Origin: an uncultured Clostridium sp.
Lineage (GTDB): Bacteria; Bacillota; Clostridia; Lachnospirales; Lachnospiraceae
Direction: 5' to 3'
DNA: 6,837 bases
NCBI GenBank assembly: GCA_945946715.1
Contig: CAMEWU010000128.1
Location: 1-6,837, forward strand
A program made the position numbers and the translations under genes. Each line of letters begins with the position of its first letter. Position 1 is the stretch's first letter. The notes under the pieces were generated by a model. That model did no database searches. It saw nothing but the letters and a program-made list of their open reading frames with translations, and was not told the origin of the DNA. This document shows, piece after piece, positions 1 to 6,681 of this stretch.

Positions 1-26
1 TTAAAAAATTTTTCCAAATCAGCCAT
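1..26 (-). CDS. possible 5' end of a divergent gene (partial)
   Basis: Read on the minus strand, an ATG at 26-24 opens a frame MADLEKFF that runs off the left edge of the window. It is preceded by AGGGGG (39-34), seven bases before the ATG, which is a good ribosome binding site. Another in-frame ATG lies at 44-42 but has no such site, so 26 is the preferred start. A candidate promoter with repeated sequence elements lies just upstream (63-91). Only eight codons are visible, so no family can be assigned. The repeat-rich promoter would suit a self-regulated transcription factor, but that is inference only. Confidence 0.35.
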
Positions 27-62
27 TACAAATCCCCCTGTCATACGATCAATATTATGGTT

Positions 63-91
63 ATTCTACCATAAAGTGGTCTAAACTACAA
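63..91 (-). promoter_or_regulatory. candidate sigma-A promoter for the divergent gene
   Basis: On the minus strand, TTGTAG (91-86) is followed after exactly 17 bases by TAGAAT (68-63), one mismatch from TATAAT. The -35 element is weak, matching the consensus only at TTG. The predicted start of transcription would fall near 56, about 30 bases before the proposed ATG. The -35 element lies inside one copy of the ACTACAATAT repeat, which would let a bound repressor block polymerase. A second possible -35, TTGACA at 105-100, has no convincing -10 at the right distance. Confidence 0.35.
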
Positions 92-122
92 TATGCATGT
101 GTCAAACTACAATATAGTTGTA
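83..122. repeat. direct repeat with overlapping dyads, candidate operator
   Basis: AAACTACAATAT occurs exactly at 83-94 and 104-115, a spacing of 21 bp, which puts both copies on the same face of the DNA helix. The second copy also forms two overlapping inverted repeats: AACTA/TAGTT (105-109 and 115-119) and TACAA/TTGTA (108-112 and 118-122). TACA/TGTA half-sites are reminiscent of BlaI/MecI-type operators, but here their spacing is wider than usual for that family, so the regulator is not named. Confidence 0.45.
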
Positions 123-189
123 ATTTAAGCATAATTTAGGGATGATGTCATATGAAATATTTTGCATGGCACTCTTAAACAATAAAATC

Positions 190-218
190 TTGTATTTTAA
201 TCTAAAATATGGTAGGAT
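190..218 (+). promoter_or_regulatory. candidate promoter of the surface-protein gene
   Basis: TTGTAT (190-195) is separated by 17 bases from TAGGAT (213-218). The -10 element is preceded by TG at 210-211, giving an extended -10 arrangement that can compensate for the weak -35. Transcription would start near 225 and give a leader of about 120 bases. The surrounding DNA is very AT-rich, so a chance match is possible. No better-spaced pair was found nearer to the gene. Confidence 0.35.
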
Positions 219-220
219 AT

Positions 221-265
221 TTTATAAATTGTTTTAGAAATTTATAAATTCTTATTTAAAGAATT
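221..265. repeat. TTTATAAATT direct repeat and AT-rich hairpin
   Basis: TTTATAAATT occurs exactly at 221-230 and 241-250, a 20-bp period. The second copy sits in the 12-bp palindrome AATTTATAAATT (239-250). It runs into a 7-bp stem, AATTCTT (247-253) with AAGAATT (259-265), and a 5-base loop. These elements lie around or just after the predicted transcription start. They could be protein-binding or leader-RNA structure, but AT-rich DNA throws up such patterns easily. Confidence 0.3.
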
Positions 266-348
266 GAGAAATGAAAAATCGTTGAGTGGAAACAAAAAGC
301 ATAATAATGGGGCTTTGCACAAAAAGTTCTTAAGAAAGGCGATGCACT
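266..348 (+). promoter_or_regulatory. 5' leader and ribosome binding site of the surface-protein gene
   Basis: The start ATG at 349 is preceded by AAAGG (335-339) with a 9-base spacer, an adequate Shine-Dalgarno sequence. A perfect 10-bp palindrome, TTCTTAAGAA (327-336), overlaps the upstream edge of that site. AAAGC (296-300) can pair with GCTTT (312-316). I do not recognise a known riboswitch here. Confidence 0.45.
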
Positions 349-423
349 ATGAGAAAACGAATTTTAAGTATCATCACAACTCTGGTCCTGTGCTTTAATC
401 TGCTGCCGATAGAGGCACTGGCG
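349..423 (+). other. Sec signal peptide
   Basis: Residues 1-25 have a basic start (MRKR), a hydrophobic core (about residues 5-19) and a small-residue cleavage site, most likely after ALA (23-25) with AG following. Cys15 lies inside the hydrophobic core and is preceded by Leu, not Gly/Ala/Ser, so it is not a lipobox. Export by the Sec pathway is the straightforward reading. Confidence 0.9.
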
Positions 424-3400
424 GCAGGAACAGCAACAAATGTGACCTATTATGACTGGAATAGCAGCACAAAGCAACTGGAGCAGAAAAGCTGTTCCGG
501 CGCTACTGAGGTGGAGGCGGGGACTACCACATGGGATAATACCTGGTATGTGGCGAAAGGCGATGTGACAATTAGCAGCCGCGTCACCGTCAGCGGTGAT
601 GTTCACCTGATTCTGGCGGACGGATGTAGCCTTACCGTCAATGGCGGTATTGAGGTAGAGAAAGATAACAGTCTGACCATTTATGGTCAGGCTGCAAATA
701 CCGGCAAATTGACAGCGACGGGTGATGTTGAATGTGCGGGCATCGGCGCAGATTTTATTCCAATCGATAAAGATATAACCGTAGAAAGCGGGGCTATTAC
801 CATCAACGGCGGCATTATCGAATCCACCGGCGGAAGATATGGCGCAGGCATCGGAAGCGGCTATAACGCACGGGTCAGCACTGTAGCCAATAATAAAACT
901 ATTACCATCAACGGCGGAAATGTAACATCTAAAGGCGGAGATAGTAGCGCTGGCATTGGTGGTGGCCGAGATCAATACATAGGAGATATCATCATCAATG
1001 GCGGCAAGGTTAACGCCACCGGCGGCGTTGGCAGTGCGGGTATCGGCAGCGGTGCTGCCAGCAATTCCAGTAGCGCCGTCTATGACGGTGGTTCGATTAC
1101 CATTACCGGTGGTGATATCACTGCTGACGGTACTGGTACAGGTACCGGTATCGGAGCGGCCGGTGTAGCAAACCTCAAAGTAGTTATCAGCGGCGGTGAG
1201 ATTACTGCCACCGGTGGAAGTAGAAGTGGTGGCGCCGGCGCCGGTATCGGCGGCTGTGGCATTATTACCATCAGCGGCGGTGAGATTACTGCCACCGGTG
1301 GTGCAGACAGTAAAACCAATTATAAAGGCGGCGGTGGCGGTGCGGGCATTGGTGGTTGCTCATCGAACGGTAATGGCAGCTCCGGTGGCGAGATTACTAT
1401 CACCGGAGGCACAATAATTGCCACCAGCCCACAGTGTGGTGCCGGTATCGGCGGCGGTGGCGGTAAAGAATATAACGGCGGTGACAGCGGCACCATCCGT
1501 ATCAGCGGTGGCACCATCACTGCTACCGGCGGCTTAACAATTACATCTGGCTATGCTTATGGTGGAGCAGGAATCGGTGGAGGATGCTACGCAGGAGGCA
1601 AAAATATTAGTATTACCGGTGGTGAAATTACTGCCATCGGCAGAGACGGCGGTGCAGGCATTGGTGGCACCAAAAACTCAGGTGGAGGCGAGATTGTTAT
1701 AAGCGGTGGTACAATCATTGCCGGTGGCAGCGGTATTGGTACGGCACCGGATATCGGCCCCGGTTCTGGAGGAAACGGCGGTACGGCTACCATCAGTGGT
1801 GGCACCGTCACTACTAACGGCGACAATAACGAAGGTATTGGTGGTACCTTCCAAACTACGGAATCAGGGAATGCCGTTGTTAAAACAGTAAAAATTGATG
1901 ACAAGAGTAAACAATCCGAGTGGAGCGGTATTATTTTTGAAGCTGACAATGGTGGAGTTTATGGTACTAAGACACAGACTCTGAAAAGTCCATTTACCAT
2001 CGGCGAAGCCCAGAATTTGCTTATTCATAAAGGAGCAACACTGGACGCAGGCAGTCGTCTGACTAACAACGGCAGCATCTATGTGGATGGTGTCCTGAAT
2101 GGCACAGTAAGCGGCAATTTGTATTGCCGTCTTACACTCAACAACTGTACCACATCTTCTGCCACTACGACATATAATAATGCTACTTATGTCGTGCCGG
2201 GAACTATAGTTGCTATGAAGGCGGATAGTCCGCTGGCCAAATTTGAAAGCAATGAGGTTGAAATTGATGCGAATGACAAATTTACCATGCCGTCCAAGGC
2301 AGTGAGTGTGGATTGCACTTTGATGAGTGCGGTGACCATCACCACCCAGCCTAAGGATAAGGCCATAGATTACGGTGAAACCGCAACTTTGTCGATAGAG
2401 GCCAGTAAGCACAGTGCTCTCACAGAGGATTTGACATATCAGTGGTATAAGGATGATGAGGCGATTTTAGGAGCCACTCAGGCAAGCTACACTACACCGG
2501 ATAACCTCAACGCAGGTACTTATTCCTATAAATGTATCGTTAGTTGTGGAGATGAGTATGCTGTAAACAGCGATTCTGCCACTGTGACAGTGAGCAGTAT
2601 TGGTGGCAAAGTAGAAATAACCGGTGACCCGGGCAAGACCTATGACGGCACAGAAGTGTCCATGGTGGGTAAATACAGTACTGTCGGCGACGGTACAATT
2701 GTAGTGGAGTATAAGACCAGGAATGCGGAGGATAGCACTTATTCTACCGATGCGCCTAAGAACGCGGGCGACTACACCGTCCGGGTTACCAAGGCGGCAG
2801 GAACCAATTACAAAGAAGCCTGTGCCACAAGGGATTTCACCATTGCACCTGTGTCCCTGACAATGGTTGGCTTAATGGCTACAAACCGGGATTATGAAGC
2901 GGGTAATACCAAGGTTGGCATGACGGGAGGTACGCTGTCCGGAATTTTGTCCGGCGATGAAGGTCAGGTAAATGCGCAAATTCCTGCTTTCGGCACAATT
3001 GAAAATGACAATGCCGGAAATGACAAGACAGTAACATGTAACATTACTTTGACCGGCGACAAGGCAGGTAATTATATTTTGACACCGCCTACGGTCACAG
3101 TGGACATTTGGAAGGTTTCATCCGGCGTAACAACAGCTCCTTCAGCAAAGACCGGCTTAACCTATATCGGAAAAGAGCAGGAACTTGTTAATGCAGGAAG
3201 CACAACAACCGGTACTTTGCAGTATAGTACCAGCCGGAACGGAACGTATTCAGCAGCCATTCCTATGGGAACCGACGTAAAGGAATACAGTATATGGTAT
3301 AAGGTTGTGGGTGATGCAAATCACACTGACAGCGAACCGGCTGAAATCAAAGCAAGTATTAATCGGTTTGATATCACAGGCAAGGAACTGACAATCACAC

Positions 3401-6400
3401 TGGGAACTGCGTTGACTTATACGGGTGCAGAGCAGACACAGAGTATCGAAAGCGTAAAAGTTGGAGATTTAGTTCTTGCAGCAGGTGACTATACTGTTAC
3501 CGGAAATACAGGAACAGATGCCGGTACCTATACATTGACGGTTACAGGACAGGGCAGTTTTGAAGGAAGTGCAACGAAGGACTTTAGCATCGCTAAAAAG
3601 TCGGCGATTTCTGTAGCGGATATCAATAAAAGCTATGTCTATACTGCCGGATCGAAGGATGCTGTGGTCAGCATTGACATTGCGGGATATCTTCCTAATA
3701 ACAGGGGGACTACAACATATTCCCTTGCCGACAATGCAGCAGCATATATCACAGATGAATCTGTTGATAGCGATGGAAACCTGACTTATAAGGTGGGCAC
3801 GAACGGAAGTATAGGAGATGTCACTTCATTGATTGTGACTGCGAATTCTCTAAATTATGAAGCCATTACAGTAAAAGTAAATATCAAAATTGTTGATAAA
3901 TATATTGTGGCAGAAAAGGAAGAGTCCAAGGTAGCCATTACGGGAAGCAACACATTAATCTATGGTGAGGCACTGAGTACGTTGACATTAAATACAGACG
4001 TAGCCAAATTTGTGGAGAATGGAGATTCTGCTAAGGAAGTAACAGGTACCCTTGCCTGGGTAAATCCTGATGCAGTATTAACTGTCGGGACAACCGTAGC
4101 AACCTGGAAATTCACTCCTGATTCATCGCATGTAAATACCTATCAGGAGCTGACAGGAGAGGTGGCCATTACGGTAAATAAGGCAACACCGAATGTAACT
4201 GCTGTACCAACCGTGGCAGTGAGAACCTATAATCCGAATAATAGACTTACGGACGATGCCCTTGTCGGCGGAACCGTTACCGGTGTAGATGGTAATTCTC
4301 TCGGCGGTAGCTGGAGCTGGCAGACGTCGGGTATCATTCCAACCGTCAATAACAGCGGATATGTGGCAGTATTTACACCGACAGATACCGCGAACTATAA
4401 TACGGTGACACGAACCATTACAGTAACGGTTAATAAGGCAATCCCTTATATAGCTACAGCACCGACAGCGGCTGCCATTACCTACGGGGATACCCTTAGT
4501 GCTTCTGCTCTTACCGGCGGCACCGTGCAGTACAGCGTACGTGATGCGACAACCATTGCGGGCAGCTTTGCATGGGGAGATAGTAGCATGAAACCGAGTG
4601 TCTCTGATAGCAACATCATGGGATATTGGGTAGTATTTACCCCTTCTGATGTGGATAACTATAATGTAGCAGAAACATACGTTACTCTGACCGTAAACAA
4701 AGCAGACAATGCACCGAATATGCCATCAGCCACCATGAACGTGGCAAACAGTTGTGAGAAGGTAAGTGACGTGACCTTACCGACAGACTGGGTATGGCAG
4801 GATGCAGATAAGAATACGGCGCTTACCGTAGATACGCCTGTGACTGCAACCGCAGTTTATAACGGAGCGGATAAAGGAAATTATGAGAATGAAACCATAT
4901 CCGTGACCATTACAAGATTAACCTGTGACCATGCGCATACAGAGGTTAAAAATGCAAAGAAAGCAACTTGTAAAGAAACCGGTTATACCGGAGATACCTA
5001 CTGTAAGGATTGTGGGTCACTGCTTACATCAGGAACTGCAATACCTCTTGAAGACCATCAGGGCGGAACAGCTACCTGTACCAAAAAGGCGGTCTGCACC
5101 GTATGTGGTCAGGAATATGGAGCGCTTGATGCAAACAACCATGTTCATACGGAAATCAGAGGAGCAGTAGCGGCTACCTGTACTGCAGGCGGTTACACAG
5201 GAGATACTTATTGTAAAGATTGTGGTGTCAAGACAAAGACGGGAACTGTAACTCCTGCCCTTGGACATAACTACACAGGCAAAGTAACAACAGAACCGAC
5301 AACTGATAAGGAAGGTGTCAGAACCTACACCTGTGACCGTTGCAAACACAGCTACACGGAGAGTATTCCAAAGCTTCCGGAGGAAGAACACGAACATTCA
5401 TATTCCGTTTCTGTAACCAAAGAGGCGACCTGTACCGATACCGGAGAAAGAACTTATACCTGTTCTTGCAGGGACAGCTATAAGGAGACAATCCCGGCAC
5501 TTGGTCACCATTATGTAAGCAGTGTAACAAAACAGCCGACAACAAGCAGTGAAGGCGTTATGACCTACACCTGTGACCGTTGCGGACACAGCTACACAAG
5601 AGCGATTGCCAAATTGCAGGATTCCGGTAATAACAATGCGGTAAATAGTAATCCGGGTAATAATCAGGCAGATATTGCTCCGGGAGATAACAATCCGACG
5701 GATAGTGTTTCGGGAGATAACGGTCAGGCAGATAACAGTCCGACGGGCAATAATTCTGCAGGAAGCGAGCCGACAGACAACAAACAGGGCGAAGGAAACA
5801 CGCCGGATACCGGAAAGCCATACATCAAGGATCAAAACGGCAAGGAAGGCTGGGATGTCATCAAGAATGAAGTGGATAAAACAAAAAATGTTGATATCGT
5901 AACAGTCGAAATGAACGGTTCTGCTGTAGTACCGGGCGATGTGCTGGATGAAATCAAAGGAAAAGATGTGACTGTCGTCTTTGACATGGGAGGCGGTATC
6001 ACATGGAGCGTAAACGGACAGAGCATCACCGGTGACAAGACGGGAGATATTGATTTCTCTGTAAAGATAGGTACCAACACCATTCCGGTAGATATTATCA
6101 AAAATATAACCGGAGAACGAAAGAGCCGGCAGATCAGTCTTGCTTATGATGGCGAGTTTGGATTTACCGCAGTGCTTTCTATAAAAATGGAAGCAGGCAA
6201 TGCCGGACTTTATGCAAATCTGTTCTACTTTAACGAAAAGACCGGAGAGATGGAATTTATCTGTGCAGACGAGATTGCAGCGGATGGAACGGCAGAGCTT
6301 ACCTTTACACACGCTTCGGATTATGCCATCGTGATAGATAAGAAGCCGATGGTGGAAAGTACACAAGCTGACAGTACTGTATCAGAAAGTCAGGATAGCC

Positions 6401-6540
6401 AAACGGAAACTGCGCAGACCGATGCAAAAGTAAACAGCAATGCATGGAATACCTGGTGGATTATCGCAATCGGCATCATAGTAATTGTGATCGGAGTCGG
6501 AGTATTCTTTGTAGTGAAGAAGAAAGAAGAGCTGGAATAA
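349..6540 (+). CDS. giant modular cell-surface protein, predicted adhesin with C-terminal membrane anchor
   Basis: A 2063-residue secreted protein, probably displayed on the cell surface and binding a host or dietary polymer; the ligand is unknown. Order of parts: signal peptide 1-25; beta-rich N-terminus 28-149; glycine-rich beta-helix coils 150-500; transition 501-657, ending with an InlB-B-repeat-like FTMPSKAVSV (645-654); Ig-like domain 662-748; YDG/MBG-like and related modules 755-1452; another beta segment to 1523; Cys/His-rich repeats 1525-1756; repetitive linker 1758-1822; C-terminal domain 1823-1995; Ser/Thr/Gln linker; transmembrane helix 2036-2056; KKKEELE tail. There is no LPXTG sortase motif and no catalytic signature. 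The start at 349 is supported by AAAGG nine bases upstream and by the signal peptide beginning there. An intrinsic terminator follows 20 bases after the stop, so the gene is probably monocistronic. The frame is intact throughout. Adhesin is inferred from architecture; a polysaccharide-binding or structural surface-layer role is equally possible. Confidence 0.93.
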   Translation: MRKRILSIITTLVLCFNLLPIEALAAGTATNVTYYDWNSSTKQLEQKSCSGATEVEAGTTTWDNTWYVAKGDVTISSRVTVSGDVHLILADGCSLTVNGGIEVEKDNSLTIYGQAANTGKLTATGDVECAGIGADFIPIDKDITVESGAITINGGIIESTGGRYGAGIGSGYNARVSTVANNKTITINGGNVTSKGGDSSAGIGGGRDQYIGDIIINGGKVNATGGVGSAGIGSGAASNSSSAVYDGGSITITGGDITADGTGTGTGIGAAGVANLKVVISGGEITATGGSRSGGAGAGIGGCGIITISGGEITATGGADSKTNYKGGGGGAGIGGCSSNGNGSSGGEITITGGTIIATSPQCGAGIGGGGGKEYNGGDSGTIRISGGTITATGGLTITSGYAYGGAGIGGGCYAGGKNISITGGEITAIGRDGGAGIGGTKNSGGGEIVISGGTIIAGGSGIGTAPDIGPGSGGNGGTATISGGTVTTNGDNNEGIGGTFQTTESGNAVVKTVKIDDKSKQSEWSGIIFEADNGGVYGTKTQTLKSPFTIGEAQNLLIHKGATLDAGSRLTNNGSIYVDGVLNGTVSGNLYCRLTLNNCTTSSATTTYNNATYVVPGTIVAMKADSPLAKFESNEVEIDANDKFTMPSKAVSVDCTLMSAVTITTQPKDKAIDYGETATLSIEASKHSALTEDLTYQWYKDDEAILGATQASYTTPDNLNAGTYSYKCIVSCGDEYAVNSDSATVTVSSIGGKVEITGDPGKTYDGTEVSMVGKYSTVGDGTIVVEYKTRNAEDSTYSTDAPKNAGDYTVRVTKAAGTNYKEACATRDFTIAPVSLTMVGLMATNRDYEAGNTKVGMTGGTLSGILSGDEGQVNAQIPAFGTIENDNAGNDKTVTCNITLTGDKAGNYILTPPTVTVDIWKVSSGVTTAPSAKTGLTYIGKEQELVNAGSTTTGTLQYSTSRNGTYSAAIPMGTDVKEYSIWYKVVGDANHTDSEPAEIKASINRFDITGKELTITLGTALTYTGAEQTQSIESVKVGDLVLAAGDYTVTGNTGTDAGTYTLTVTGQGSFEGSATKDFSIAKKSAISVADINKSYVYTAGSKDAVVSIDIAGYLPNNRGTTTYSLADNAAAYITDESVDSDGNLTYKVGTNGSIGDVTSLIVTANSLNYEAITVKVNIKIVDKYIVAEKEESKVAITGSNTLIYGEALSTLTLNTDVAKFVENGDSAKEVTGTLAWVNPDAVLTVGTTVATWKFTPDSSHVNTYQELTGEVAITVNKATPNVTAVPTVAVRTYNPNNRLTDDALVGGTVTGVDGNSLGGSWSWQTSGIIPTVNNSGYVAVFTPTDTANYNTVTRTITVTVNKAIPYIATAPTAAAITYGDTLSASALTGGTVQYSVRDATTIAGSFAWGDSSMKPSVSDSNIMGYWVVFTPSDVDNYNVAETYVTLTVNKADNAPNMPSATMNVANSCEKVSDVTLPTDWVWQDADKNTALTVDTPVTATAVYNGADKGNYENETISVTITRLTCDHAHTEVKNAKKATCKETGYTGDTYCKDCGSLLTSGTAIPLEDHQGGTATCTKKAVCTVCGQEYGALDANNHVHTEIRGAVAATCTAGGYTGDTYCKDCGVKTKTGTVTPALGHNYTGKVTTEPTTDKEGVRTYTCDRCKHSYTESIPKLPEEEHEHSYSVSVTKEATCTDTGERTYTCSCRDSYKETIPALGHHYVSSVTKQPTTSSEGVMTYTCDRCGHSYTRAIAKLQDSGNNNAVNSNPGNNQADIAPGDNNPTDSVSGDNGQADNSPTGNNSAGSEPTDNKQGEGNTPDTGKPYIKDQNGKEGWDVIKNEVDKTKNVDIVTVEMNGSAVVPGDVLDEIKGKDVTVVFDMGGGITWSVNGQSITGDKTGDIDFSVKIGTNTIPVDIIKNITGERKSRQISLAYDGEFGFTAVLSIKMEAGNAGLYANLFYFNEKTGEMEFICADEIAADGTAELTFTHASDYAIVIDKKPMVESTQADSTVSESQDSQTETAQTDAKVNSNAWNTWWIIAIGIIVIVIGVGVFFVVKKKEELE
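796..1848 (+). repeat. eleven glycine-rich beta-helix coils (GAGIGG repeats)
   Basis: Residues 150-500 contain eleven repeats. Each starts with a strand such as ITISGG or ITINGG, then a second strand such as EITATGG, then usually a turn GAGIGG. Repeats begin near residues 150, 185, 214, 250, 278, 306, 349, 383, 420, 449 and 480. The last two are degenerate (the tenth has SGIGT, the eleventh NEGIGGT). A further degenerate coil occurs at 109-134. Unit length varies from about 21 to 35 residues because of glycine-rich loop insertions. Such two-strand, Gly-turn repeats are typical of parallel beta-helix surface proteins; the clostridial carbohydrate-binding protein Cthe_2159 is a comparable case, though similarity to it was not tested. 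Cysteines occur in loops at 303, 337, 363 and 413. Confidence 0.8.
1186..1301 (+). repeat. exact 32-bp direct repeat inside the beta-helix region
   Basis: The 32 bases at 1186-1217 recur without mismatch at 1270-1301. Both begin ATCAGCGGCGG and end GCCACCGGTGG, and they encode ISGGEITATGG at residues 280-290 and 308-318. The offset is 84 bp, or 28 codons, so recombination between the copies would remove or add exactly one coil in frame. Confidence 0.9.
2332..2592 (+). other. Ig-like domain
   Basis: Residues 662-748 follow the pattern of bacterial Ig-like surface domains: ITTQPKD at the start, GETATLSI for the B strand, the core tryptophan in YQWYKDD (697-703), NAGTYSYKC for the F strand and SATVTVS at the end. 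The usual B-strand cysteine is absent, so the canonical disulfide cannot form; C729 and C733 are the only nearby cysteines. Likely a spacer or binding module. Confidence 0.75.
2611..4704 (+). repeat. tandem YDG/MBG-like and related beta modules forming a stalk
   Basis: Residues 755-1452 hold about eight modules of 75-100 residues, with approximate bounds 755-834, 835-922, 923-1005, 1007-1082, 1083-1183, 1184-1278, 1279-1364 and 1365-1452. The first has KTYDGTEV and NAGDYTV. The second is the clearest YDG type, with GGTLSGILSGDE, then NDNAGNDKTVT, then GNYILTPPTVTVDI. Several end in an ITVNKA-like linker (1274-1279, 1359-1364, 1447-1452). The last three contain FTP(T/S)D or FTPDS, twice followed by NYN. 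Modules share little identity, so the array is old, unlike recently amplified repeats. The role is probably to extend the N-terminal head away from the cell. Confidence 0.7.
4921..5616 (+). repeat. six Cys/His-rich repeats with CxxC knuckles
   Basis: Residues 1525-1756 contain six related units of about 30-45 residues. CxxC pairs lie at 1552/1555, 1583/1586, 1622/1625, 1662/1665 and 1742/1745; the fifth unit has CxC at 1705/1707. Extra cysteines at 1541, 1577, 1611 and 1695 sit in ATC-type motifs. Histidines recur, as in PALGH (1636-1640 and 1716-1720) and HSY (1667-1669, 1747-1749). The layout resembles zinc-ribbon knuckles, and similar repeats occur in large surface proteins of gut Firmicutes. 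Metal binding or disulfide formation is inferred, not shown. Confidence 0.75.
5653..5802 (+). repeat. Asn/Asp/Gly/Pro linker with a 10-residue period
   Basis: Residues 1769-1818 are five degenerate units of nine or ten residues: PGNNQADIA, PGDNNPTDSV, SGDNGQADNS, PTGNNSAGSE and PTDNKQGEGN. At the DNA level the unit is about 30 bp, so it can expand or contract in frame. It is probably a flexible, extended spacer, perhaps spanning the cell wall. Confidence 0.75.
5815..6333 (+). other. C-terminal globular domain before the anchor
   Basis: Residues 1823-1995 differ from the rest in having a mixed alpha/beta look. Landmarks are GWDVIKNEV (1834-1842), VTVEMNGSAVVPGDVLDEIKG (1851-1871), VTVVFDMGGGITW (1874-1886), GEFGFTAVLSIKM (1935-1947), YANLFYFNEKTG (1955-1966) and AELTFTHASDYAIVID (1982-1997). 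I recognise this block as recurring just before the anchor in large surface proteins of gut Clostridia, but know no function for it. It may be a membrane-proximal folding or anchoring module. Confidence 0.6.
6454..6516 (+). other. C-terminal transmembrane anchor
   Basis: Residues 2036-2056 (WWIIAIG through FFVV) are a single hydrophobic helix followed by KKKEELE, the normal positive-inside stop-transfer signal. The topology implied is N-terminus outside, with a very short cytoplasmic tail. No LPXTG-like pentapeptide precedes it in the Ser/Thr/Gln-rich stretch 1996-2031, so sortase anchoring is not supported. Confidence 0.85.
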
Positions 6541-6560
6541 TCTAGGTAATGAAAAAGATG

Positions 6561-6597
6561 TAGAAGGGTGGCCTGATGGTCGTCCTTCTATGTTTTT
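6561..6597 (+). terminator. intrinsic terminator of the surface-protein gene
   Basis: TAGAAGGGTGGCC (6561-6573) pairs with GGTCGTCCTTCTA (6578-6590) across the loop TGAT; the 13-bp stem includes three G-U pairs. TGTTTTT follows at 6591-6597. It lies 20 bases after the stop codon. An A-run on the other side (GAAAAAG, 6551-6557) means the hairpin could also serve transcripts arriving from the right. Confidence 0.88.
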
Positions 6598-6681
6598 GGA
6601 AATGTATATAGACAAAATCTTCATATTATATTTTATGGAATAAAGCAGAGTAAATTTAAGTCAATGATGGTCAAAAAATCA

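Noticed and set aside
152..178. Eight-codon leader peptide MKYFAWHS
   Set aside because: No properly spaced ribosome binding site and no attenuator-like hairpin pair after it.
142..237. 31-codon plus-strand frame starting MMSYEIFC
   Set aside because: The only purine-rich site (AGGG, 138-141) touches the start codon, leaving no workable spacing, and the frame crosses the candidate promoter of the large gene.
266..348. Riboswitch in the leader
   Set aside because: Only short weak stems are present and no known aptamer consensus, such as a c-di-GMP core, could be matched.
391..393. Cys15 as a lipoprotein attachment site
   Set aside because: It sits inside the hydrophobic core and is preceded by LVL; a lipobox needs Gly, Ala or Ser just before the Cys. 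A normal cleavage site follows at ALA.
796..1848. CRISPR or tandem-repeat array
   Set aside because: Repeats vary in length and sequence, keep the reading frame and encode beta-helix coils, so they are protein repeats.
1080..1949. Proline-rich minus-strand frames opposite the beta-helix region
   Set aside because: They are complements of the glycine-rich coding repeats (GGC/GGT read as GCC/ACC and neighbours), with no start signals of their own.
5398..6366. 322-codon minus-strand open frame opposite the 3' part of the large gene
   Set aside because: Isoleucine, arginine and cysteine-rich composition without recognisable domain; it mirrors real coding sequence on the plus strand.
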